Origin: Nitriliruptoraceae bacterium
GTDB taxonomy: Bacteria; Actinomycetota; Nitriliruptoria; Nitriliruptorales; Nitriliruptoraceae
Direction of reading: 5' to 3'
Assembly: GCA_007123425.1 (NCBI GenBank)
Contig: SKLC01000098.1
Span: 1-6,152 of the forward strand
Length of the DNA stretch: 6,152 nt
Made by a program: the position numbers and the translations under genes. Of the stretch, positions 1 to 5,394 are shown piece after piece (position 1 is the first letter of the stretch; the number at the start of each line of letters is the position of its first letter). A model generated the notes under the pieces. It was not told where the DNA came from. It ran no database searches and saw only the letters and a program-made list of their open reading frames with translations.

Positions 1-37
1 GGCTGGCAGACTGCCGGCCCCCGACGTGCGAGGCGGC

Positions 38-1660
38 ATGGCAGCGGACGACGACGTGCGGCGGCACCTGCGCCTGGAGACCAACCCCGTGGTGTTCACC
101 ACCTCGGTGGTGGTCATCGGGATCTTCCTGATCATCGGCGTGGTGGCCACCCCCGTGCTCAGTCGCGTCTTCGAGGGGCTGCAGTCGGCGATCGCGGCGA
201 ACCTCGACTGGTACTACGTCCTCGTCGTCGCGGCCTTCCTCGTCTTCGTGGTGTGGCTCGGCGCGAGCCGGTTCGGCCGGCTGCGGCTGGGGGGCGCGCA
301 CGAGCGGCCCCGCTATCGCTACCTGACCTGGTTCGCGATGCTGTTCACTGCGGGCATGGGCATCGGGCTGGTGTTCTGGAGCGTCGCGGAGCCGCTGTCC
401 CACCTCGCCGACCCGCCGATGGCCGAGGCCGGCACCGCGGCCGCCGCCCGGGAGGCGATGACGGTCACGTTCTTCCACTGGGGCCTGCACGCCTGGGCGG
501 TCTACGTGGTGGTGGGGCTGGCGCTGGCCTACTTCGCCTACCGCCACGACCTGCCGTTGACGGTCCGCTCGGCGCTGTATCCGCTGCTGGGCGAGCGGAT
601 CCACGGCCGGCTGGGCGACGCGGTGGACGTGTTCGCGGTCTTCGGCACGATGTTCGGCGTGGCGACCTCGCTGGGCTTCGGGATCCTGCAGGTCAACGCC
701 GGGCTCGCCAGCCTCGGCGTGGTCGAGCAGTCCACGACCATGCAGCTGGTGCTGATCGCGGCGGTCACCGGCGCGGCGATCGTCTCGCTGCTGCTGGGGC
801 TGGACAAGGGGATCCTGCGGCTGTCGCTGACCAACCTCGGGGTCGGCACCGCCCTGATGCTCTTCGTGCTGGTCGCAGGGCCCACCGTCTTCGTGCTGCG
901 CAGCTTCGTCGAGCAGGTCGGGGTCTATCTCCAGCAGCTGCCCGAGCTGATGCTGTGGACCGACGCCCAGGGCGACACCGGCTGGCAGGACGCGTGGACG
1001 ATCTTCTACTGGGGCTGGTGGATGTCCTGGTCCCCCTTCGTCGGCGTGTTCATCGCCCGCGTGTCGCGCGGCCGCACGATCCGTGAGTTCGTCTTCGGTG
1101 TGCTGCTGGTGCCGGTGGTGCTGACCTTCCTGTGGATGGCGATCTTCGGCAACTCCGCGATCGCGTTGGACGGGGCGACCGGCGGCGCGCTGTCGGACGC
1201 GGTGGCCCAGGACCCTGCCGTCGCGATGTTCGCGCTGCTCGAGGAGCTGCCGTGGACCGCGATCACCACCGTGCTGGCGATCCTGCTGGTGGCGACCTAC
1301 TTCGTGACCTCCTCCGACTCGGCGTCGCTGGTGATCGACCTGCTCACCAGCGGCGGCAACATCGACCCGCCCAAGATCCAGCGCGTCTTCTGGGCGCTGC
1401 TCGAGGGCGCGGTCGCCGCGGTGCTGCTGGTCGCCGGCGCCGGCGGCCTGGAGGCGCTGCAGACCGCGGCGATCACCACGGCGCTGCCGTTCTCGGCGAT
1501 CATGATCCTGATGTGCATCGGGCTGGTCCGGGCGCTCTACGTCGACGAGAAGGGCCGGCCCCTGCAGCGGGCCGTGCTCCTGGACGACGGCCACGAGGGA
1601 GTCCCCGAGACCCACGGGCGGGAGAGCCCCGTCCGCGACCACGTCCAGGGCTCGCCCTGA
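38..1660 (+). CDS. BCCT-family betaine/choline-type transporter, probably Na+-coupled
   Basis: A secondary transporter of the betaine/carnitine/choline family in the cytoplasmic membrane, likely importing glycine betaine or a similar trimethylammonium osmolyte. From the ATG it has 540 residues, a normal family length, with about twelve hydrophobic segments between residues 19 and 500. Family landmarks are intact. The glycine-rich TM3 stretch GMGIG (106-110) is followed by a VAEPL motif. HWGLHAWAVY (147-156) supplies W148, W153 and Y156, matching the BetP aromatic cage. A Trp cluster at 325-331 (WGWWMSW) and T424-S425 match the BetP substrate and Na2 regions. The second half of GMGIG is Gly, as in Na+-coupled BetP, rather than the Asp of proton-coupled choline carriers of the BetT type, so Na+/betaine symport is inferred. 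The cytoplasmic tail is short and mixed-charge. Start: the ATG at 38 has a weak GAGG four bases upstream. A GTG at 26 is in frame, and the frame stays open to the window edge, so a more upstream start is possible. The family call is firm; the substrate is inferred. Confidence 0.93.
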   Translation: MAADDDVRRHLRLETNPVVFTTSVVVIGIFLIIGVVATPVLSRVFEGLQSAIAANLDWYYVLVVAAFLVFVVWLGASRFGRLRLGGAHERPRYRYLTWFAMLFTAGMGIGLVFWSVAEPLSHLADPPMAEAGTAAAAREAMTVTFFHWGLHAWAVYVVVGLALAYFAYRHDLPLTVRSALYPLLGERIHGRLGDAVDVFAVFGTMFGVATSLGFGILQVNAGLASLGVVEQSTTMQLVLIAAVTGAAIVSLLLGLDKGILRLSLTNLGVGTALMLFVLVAGPTVFVLRSFVEQVGVYLQQLPELMLWTDAQGDTGWQDAWTIFYWGWWMSWSPFVGVFIARVSRGRTIREFVFGVLLVPVVLTFLWMAIFGNSAIALDGATGGALSDAVAQDPAVAMFALLEELPWTAITTVLAILLVATYFVTSSDSASLVIDLLTSGGNIDPPKIQRVFWALLEGAVAAVLLVAGAGGLEALQTAAITTALPFSAIMILMCIGLVRALYVDEKGRPLQRAVLLDDGHEGVPETHGRESPVRDHVQGSP

Positions 1661-1706
1661 CCCCAGGGTCCGGCCGGCGGCCGGGCGGCGCGTCCGTCGC
1701 GGCGCG
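1661..1706. terminator. GC-rich inverted repeat in the convergent intergenic gap, possible terminator
   Basis: This 46-base gap separates two genes that run towards each other. It contains CCGGCC (1670-1675), a 3-base GGC loop and GGCCGG (1679-1684). On the plus strand the stem extends by a U-G and a G-C pair. A second small stem, CAGGG-CTCG-CCCTG (1646-1659), overlaps the transporter stop codon. Neither is followed by a T-run, so they would be at best actinobacterial U-less terminators. Position between convergent genes is the main support. Confidence 0.3.
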
Positions 1707-3506
1707 TCAGCGGCGGTCGTCGACCAGGGCGCCGGCGCGCAGATCCTCGAAGCGCTCCAGCTCCTCGGCCGGCTGGTCGATGCCGCGCATCGGCCCGCGG
1801 TCGACGAGGTGGTCGCGGACGTAGAGCCGCGCGACCAGCGAGCCCCGGTCGGAGTCGAGCGTGCGCTGCTCCCAGGCGGCCTGCTCGCACAGCAGCGCGC
1901 CCGCGTAGACGTCGATCATGAGCTGCGCGAGCGGATACAGCTTCGCCTCCGCATCCGCCTCGTGAAGCGACCACCAGTGCTCGACCGCCTTCTGCAGGGT
2001 CGCCAGCGCCCCCTCGACGTGCTCGAGCGCCGCAGGGTCCGCCTCCGCGGAGGCGTCCAGGGCGGTGCGGATCCGCTCGTAGAGCGCCTCGTGGGCGGCC
2101 TCCTTGACCATCGCACGCCGCACGTCGAGGCACAGGATGTTGTCCGGGCCCTCCCAGACGGTGTTGACCTGCGCGTCGCGCAGCAGGCGGGCGACGGGCC
2201 ACTGCTCGATGTAGCCGTTGCCACCGTGGACCTCGATGGCGTCGCTGGCGGCGGTGATGCCCAGCCGGGCGGCGCGCAGCTTGATCAGGGGGGCCCCGAG
2301 CCGCAGCCGGGACACGAACCCGTCGAAGACCAGCTGCTGGCAGGCCTCGACCTCGACGATGAGCTCGGCGAGCTTCCGGCGCATCAGCGGGTGACGGTCC
2401 AGCGGTGCGCCGAAGGCCTCGCGGCTGGCCGCATACGACAGCGACTCCACCAGCGCGCGACGGGCGCAGCCCAGGCCCATCACCGCGATGCCCAGGCGCG
2501 CCCCGTTGGTCATCGCCATCATCCGCGCCATGCCCCCGCCGGCGCTCGCGCCCGAGGAGGACCGGGTCCGGTCGCCCGCGTCGCTGCCTGCATCGGCCGG
2601 GTCGGGGCCGAGGAGGAAGGCCTCCGCGCCGCGCAGCTCCACCTCGGCGCTGGCCACCGCCTGGGTGCCCAGCTTCTCCTTCAGGCGGCGGATGGAGACG
2701 CCGTTGCGGGTGCCGTCGCGCCGCTCCCACAGCACGAGGAAGGGGGCGACGCCCTTGACCCCCTCGGGGGCGCCCTCCGGGCGGGCGAGCACCACGAAGG
2801 CGGCGCCGTTGGCGTTGGACGCGAACCACTTGTAGCCGTCGACGCGCCATGCGTCCCCGTCGCGGACCGCGGTGGTCTCCAGCGCGCCGAGGTCGGAGCC
2901 GCCGCTGCGCTCGGTGAACAGCTGCGCGGTCTCGCCCGAGAGCATGCCGCCGCCCAGCTGCTCCTCGACGCGGGCGGCCACGTCCGGCGGCGCGAACTGG
3001 CGGGCCAGGCCCAGCACCATGTCACCGCCGGTGCCCAGGGCGCAGAACATCCCGATCTCGGCCTGGCTGAGCAGGTAGTTCCACGTGTGCCCCAGCAGGC
3101 TGGGGTTCGCTCCCGCCACGCGGGCCTGCTCCTGGAATGCCGGCTCGGCGAAGCTGTTGGCCAGCAGGTCGGCCTTGGAGGCCTCGAAGCTGGGCGGCAT
3201 CACGACCCGGCTGACGTCGCGCCCCCACCGGTCGTAGCGCTCGAGGCGGGGCGGGGTGCGGTCGGTCTCCTCCGCCCGCTCGGCGATGGCGGTGCCCATG
3301 AGCTCGCCCACACGCTCGAGGTGGGGCTGCGCCCAGGCCAGGCCCTGCGCACCCAGCAGGCGACGCAGCGTGCGCTGCAGGCTCGGGTCGGCGCGGTACC
3401 AGTTGAGGCCCGTCGCCCCCTGGTAGCGGTCGGTGTCGTAGCGGCGGCGCGTGGCCTCGTCGCCGCCGGGCAGGCGGTCGAGATCCTCGACGAGATACCC
3501 GGTCAT
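1707..3506 (-). CDS. AidB-like acyl-CoA dehydrogenase family flavoprotein
   Basis: A 599-residue FAD-dependent protein of the acyl-CoA dehydrogenase superfamily, soluble and with no signal peptide. It is closest by motif to the AidB branch. N-terminal features include LERYDRWGRDV (88-98), like the LLRYDAQGRRL stretch of E. coli AidB. The middle beta domain has TERSGGSDLG (198-207, FAD-contacting loop) and RLKEKLGTQ (274-282). The C-terminal helical domain has the GGNGY signature (428-432) and VNTVWEGPDNILCLDVRR (447-464), almost the AidB sequence. E452 in WEG sits where short- and medium-chain acyl-CoA dehydrogenases carry the catalytic base, so redox activity is plausible; the substrate is unknown. 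The protein is longer than AidB (541 residues). About 20 residues rich in Asp, Ser, Gly and Ala are inserted near 301-323, and the C-terminal domain (about 465-599) is long and acid-rich, arguing against DNA binding like that of AidB. The ATG at 3506 is chosen because a strong Shine-Dalgarno lies 9 bases upstream; the frame runs 67 codons further but that part overlaps the cyclase gene and reads as non-coding. The AidB-like placement is confident; the physiological role is not. Confidence 0.93.
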   Translation of the reverse strand: MTGYLVEDLDRLPGGDEATRRRYDTDRYQGATGLNWYRADPSLQRTLRRLLGAQGLAWAQPHLERVGELMGTAIAERAEETDRTPPRLERYDRWGRDVSRVVMPPSFEASKADLLANSFAEPAFQEQARVAGANPSLLGHTWNYLLSQAEIGMFCALGTGGDMVLGLARQFAPPDVAARVEEQLGGGMLSGETAQLFTERSGGSDLGALETTAVRDGDAWRVDGYKWFASNANGAAFVVLARPEGAPEGVKGVAPFLVLWERRDGTRNGVSIRRLKEKLGTQAVASAEVELRGAEAFLLGPDPADAGSDAGDRTRSSSGASAGGGMARMMAMTNGARLGIAVMGLGCARRALVESLSYAASREAFGAPLDRHPLMRRKLAELIVEVEACQQLVFDGFVSRLRLGAPLIKLRAARLGITAASDAIEVHGGNGYIEQWPVARLLRDAQVNTVWEGPDNILCLDVRRAMVKEAAHEALYERIRTALDASAEADPAALEHVEGALATLQKAVEHWWSLHEADAEAKLYPLAQLMIDVYAGALLCEQAAWEQRTLDSDRGSLVARLYVRDHLVDRGPMRGIDQPAEELERFEDLRAGALVDDRR

Positions 3507-3515
3507 GGTGCGTGT

Positions 3516-3524
3516 CCCTCTCCC
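3516..3524 (-). promoter_or_regulatory. Ribosome binding site fixing the acyl-CoA dehydrogenase start
   Basis: On the minus strand this reads GGGAGAGGG, a good match to the 16S anti-Shine-Dalgarno complement. It lies 9 bases before the ATG at 3506. It decides for this start over the longer in-frame extension, which would overlap the upstream cyclase gene by more than 130 bases. Confidence 0.75.
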
Positions 3525-3539
3525 GTGGGCTGCTCTGCC

Positions 3540-3545
3540 ACCGTA
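3540..3545 (-). promoter_or_regulatory. Possible -10 element upstream of the acyl-CoA dehydrogenase
   Basis: The minus strand reads TACGGT, fitting the actinobacterial TANNNT -10 pattern, 34 bases upstream of the ATG at 3506. This would give a leader of roughly 27 bases carrying the Shine-Dalgarno. No recognisable -35 is seen at 16-19 bases. Just upstream, GGCGC-CGGC-GCGCC (3551-3564) could form a 5-bp hairpin, which might instead weakly terminate the cyclase transcript. Confidence 0.25.
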
Positions 3546-3573
3546 ACCGAGGCGCCGGCGCGCCGAGGTCGGA

Positions 3574-4716
3574 TCAGCCGGGCCCCTCCGCGGACGTTGC
3601 CTGGCCGCCTCGCGGCTCGGCGCGCTCGCCCAGCACCTGGTTCCGGCCGGCCGCCTTGGCGTCGTAGAGCAGCTGATCGGCGCGGGACAGGAGCCCCTCG
3701 AGGCCATCGGCCGACTCGTGCTGGGCCACGCCGAAGGTGGCGGTGACCTCGAGCCCGCCGGGCCGCCGGGCCGCGAGCACCGCGCGCAGTCGCTCCGCCA
3801 TCGCCACGGCCTCGGCGTGGGTGGTGCCGGGCGCGATCACCAGGAACTCCTCGCCGCCCCAGCGGGCGATGGTGTCGAGGTCGCGTGCCTGCTCGCTCAG
3901 CGCGACGGCGACGTCCACCAGCACCGCGTCGCCCGCGGGATGGCCGTGCGCGTCGTTGACGGCCTTGAAGTGATCGAGGTCGAGCACCACCACCGAGACG
4001 GGGTGCCCGTAGCGCTCGGCCGCCCTGACCTCGCGTGCGAGCGCGTCCACGGCGGCTCGCCGGTTTGCCAGCCCCGTGAGCGCGTCGGTGCTCGCGAGCT
4101 CCTCGAAGGTCTCCGCACGCGAGAGCGCGCGGTGGAGCTGCTCGCGGAGGGTGGCGACCGCCAGCACCAGCACGAGCAGGGTGAGCAGGAAGCCGTGCAG
4201 CCGGACGAGGTAGAGCAGCGCCTGTCGCGAGCCGTCCGGGCCCACCAGCTCCGGGCCCGCGCCCACCGCCACCAGCAGCACCGAGGCGAGGAGCACCCCG
4301 GTGCCGAAGCGCAGCCCCAGATCCCGGTCGAGGAGCACGAAGCCCGCGACGATCAGGGCCGCCACGGCCCAGTAGTGGCCCCCCACCAGCACCAGCAGAT
4401 GGTCGTCGATGTGCCCCCCGAGCAGCAGATGCCAGGCGAGCCGCCCGAGGATCACCAGGGTCAGCAGGGCCAGCACGCTCCGCTCGAGCGCGTGCAGCGA
4501 TGCCCAGCGCCGATGGAGCGCCACGGTGAACACCAGCAGCGCGACGGCGAGGAGGGGATAGATGATCTCGACGACGATGTCGTCGGGGTCACGGGTGACC
4601 CAGCTGAGCAGCGTGACCGCGATGCCCGCTGCGGCCGCCACCGTGTAGACACGGCGCTTGCGCGATGCCAGCGAACGCAGCTCGGTCGTGTACCGCTCCG
4701 GTGCGGTGTCGGTCAT
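3574..4716 (-). CDS. Membrane-anchored GGDEF diguanylate cyclase
   Basis: Makes cyclic di-GMP from two GTP; the enzyme domain faces the cytoplasm behind a membrane sensor. Of 380 residues, about 22-190 hold six hydrophobic segments (near 23-40, 47-66, 78-98, 107-129, 136-154 and 166-190). A short charged helical linker leads into the GGDEF domain (about 207-365), which starts with DALTGLANRR (211-220). The metal/substrate motif DLDHFKAVND (246-255) and the active-site loop GGEEF (287-291) are intact. RDLD (278-281) is five residues before GGEEF, exactly where the RxxD product-inhibition site lies, so both activity and feedback inhibition are expected. There is no EAL, PAS or GAF domain. The sensor part does not match MHYT, MASE1 or other named integral sensors that I can recognise; its ligand is unknown. 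The last 20 residues look disordered. Start: the ATG at 4716 has a GGGGCAGG stretch just upstream; another ATG at 4728 would add four residues and has a poorer leader. It lies 67 bases before the acyl-CoA dehydrogenase start and 93 bases after the small membrane gene, all in one direction. Confidence 0.93.
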   Translation of the reverse strand: MTDTAPERYTTELRSLASRKRRVYTVAAAAGIAVTLLSWVTRDPDDIVVEIIYPLLAVALLVFTVALHRRWASLHALERSVLALLTLVILGRLAWHLLLGGHIDDHLLVLVGGHYWAVAALIVAGFVLLDRDLGLRFGTGVLLASVLLVAVGAGPELVGPDGSRQALLYLVRLHGFLLTLLVLVLAVATLREQLHRALSRAETFEELASTDALTGLANRRAAVDALAREVRAAERYGHPVSVVVLDLDHFKAVNDAHGHPAGDAVLVDVAVALSEQARDLDTIARWGGEEFLVIAPGTTHAEAVAMAERLRAVLAARRPGGLEVTATFGVAQHESADGLEGLLSRADQLLYDAKAAGRNQVLGERAEPRGGQATSAEGPG

Positions 4717-4752
4717 GGCCTGCCCCATCGGCCCCGGAGGTCGTCGCCGGCG

Positions 4753-4758
4753 AGCATA
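4753..4758 (-). promoter_or_regulatory. Possible -10 element upstream of the diguanylate cyclase
   Basis: The minus strand reads TATGCT, a TANNNT match, 37 bases upstream of the ATG at 4716. It lies within an 8-base palindrome GCATATGC (4754-4761), the only AT-containing island in a 93-base gap that is otherwise almost all G and C. A GGGGAC 18 bases further up is only a poor -35. The call rests on one hexamer and its position. Confidence 0.22.
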
Positions 4759-4809
4759 TGCGCCCCGGCGGAGCGCGTCCCCCCGGGGGCGGGGATGGTC
4801 AGAGCTCGC

Positions 4810-5208
4810 TCACGTGGGTCGGACCTGCGCGAGTCGGAGACGGATCGCCGCGTTGGCGAGCGCGACGAGCACGGTGACGGCCCCGACCACGAGCAGGAGC
4901 GTGTCCTGGCCCGCGTGCGCCACGAGGTTCCACACCGCCGACGCCGCCAGCAGCAGCCACACGGCGCCGCGCAGCAGGTGCCCGCCCGGCGTCCCGTAGG
5001 GGGCATCGGCCCGCCGCGGTGCGCTGGTGAGCGCGAACAGGGTCAGGGCCAGCGCGATCCAGGGGTGCACGGCGTCGATGCCCTCCACGGGCGGGTCGGA
5101 GATCACCGTCATCGCGTAGACGATGCCCACGAGCAGCCCGACGATCCCGGCGCTGCGTATCCGGCGCCGCAGGCCCGGCACCGGGTCCTCGACCCGCGTC
5201 TCGCCCAT
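4810..5208 (-). CDS. Small hypothetical four-helix membrane protein
   Basis: A 132-residue protein that I do not recognise. It has four hydrophobic segments, near residues 20-38, 47-63, 79-97 and 102-121, joined by short loops, with an arginine-rich start of helix 1 (LRRRIRSAG, 13-21) and a basic loop after helix 2 (SAPRRADAPYG, 62-72). By the positive-inside rule both ends and the central loop are probably cytoplasmic. Visible motif-like stretches are SDPPVEGIDAVHPW (37-50) in the first extracytoplasmic loop and VWNLVAHAGQDT (92-103) between helices 3 and 4. There is no signal peptidase site, cysteine pair or metal motif. Codon use is like that of its neighbours, which supports it being real. 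A GGGAG lies 12 bases before the ATG (slightly long spacing) and a TAGGGT -10 candidate 34 bases upstream. Being 93 bases upstream of the diguanylate cyclase in the same direction, it may be co-transcribed with it, but no functional link can be shown. Confidence 0.75.
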   Translation of the reverse strand: MGETRVEDPVPGLRRRIRSAGIVGLLVGIVYAMTVISDPPVEGIDAVHPWIALALTLFALTSAPRRADAPYGTPGGHLLRGAVWLLLAASAVWNLVAHAGQDTLLLVVGAVTVLVALANAAIRLRLAQVRPT

Positions 5209-5241
5209 CGTGTGATCCGTCTCCCGTGACGTCGGACGGCG

Positions 5242-5247
5242 ACCCTA
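5242..5247 (-). promoter_or_regulatory. Probable -10 element for the small membrane protein gene
   Basis: The minus strand reads TAGGGT, a good TANNNT actinobacterial -10, 34 bases upstream of the ATG at 5208. Transcription from about 5235 would give a leader near 27 bases that includes the GGGAG ribosome binding site. It sits directly downstream of the terminator of the preceding gene, where a new promoter is expected. The -35 region (near GCGGCT, 17 bases up) is not a consensus match. Confidence 0.38.
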
Positions 5248-5310
5248 GGCCAATCCGCCGGCGCAGCCGCCGAGGTGCGCCGCGCCGCGGGCCGCTGCGC
5301 CGACAAAGGT

Positions 5311-5347
5311 CGCGCCCCGGTCCGCAGCGGGGCGGAGCCGGGGCGCG
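5311..5347 (-). terminator. Strong GC hairpin terminator of the MBL-rhodanese gene
   Basis: CGCGCCCCGG (5311-5320) and CCGGGGCGCG (5338-5347) pair perfectly over 10 bp. Inside them TCCGC (5321-5325) pairs with GCGGA (5332-5336), with a single unpaired base at 5337 and a 6-base loop. The total is a 15-bp stem. It starts 47 bases beyond the stop codon at 5395. On the minus strand the stem is followed by ACCTTTGTC, a weak T-rich tail, while the plus-strand side has none, so it is oriented to end the rightmost gene. The preceding 3' leader is strongly C-rich, including a 7-C run at 5362-5368. Confidence 0.72.
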
Positions 5348-5394
5348 GGTGGCAACGGCACGGGGGGGACCGTCACCAGGTCGGTGCGTGGGGG

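Noticed and set aside
1537..2850. A 437-codon minus-strand frame overlapping both the transporter end and the dehydrogenase
   Set aside because: It is a shifted frame of the dehydrogenase with Arg/Gly/Ala-rich translation and no family motif.
3507..3707. N-terminal extension of the acyl-CoA dehydrogenase to a start at 3707
   Set aside because: The added 67 residues are rich in Arg, Ala and Pro, overlap the cyclase gene, and a strong Shine-Dalgarno marks the ATG at 3506.
1809..3746. A 645-codon open frame on the plus strand, opposite the acyl-CoA dehydrogenase
   Set aside because: It is an antisense shadow: stops are rare at this GC content, the translation is a low-complexity run of Ala, Gly, Arg, His and Gln with no domain, and the opposite strand has a clear conserved enzyme.
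4779..4795. C/G homopolymer tract (C6 followed by G5 and G4) as a G-quadruplex or phase-variable tract
   Set aside because: Only two G-runs occur on the strand, too few for a quadruplex, and the tract is intergenic with no sign of a frame that it could switch.
3718..5229. A 503-codon plus-strand frame across the cyclase and small membrane genes
   Set aside because: Low-complexity translation rich in His, Gln, Arg and Glu without hydrophobic cores; it covers two genes and their gap on the other strand, as expected for a GC-driven shadow frame.
5209..5394. A hidden gene or small RNA in the 186-base gap
   Set aside because: Apart from the terminator hairpin, the -10 candidate and a ribosome binding site, neither strand shows a short frame with a good start and protein-like translation.
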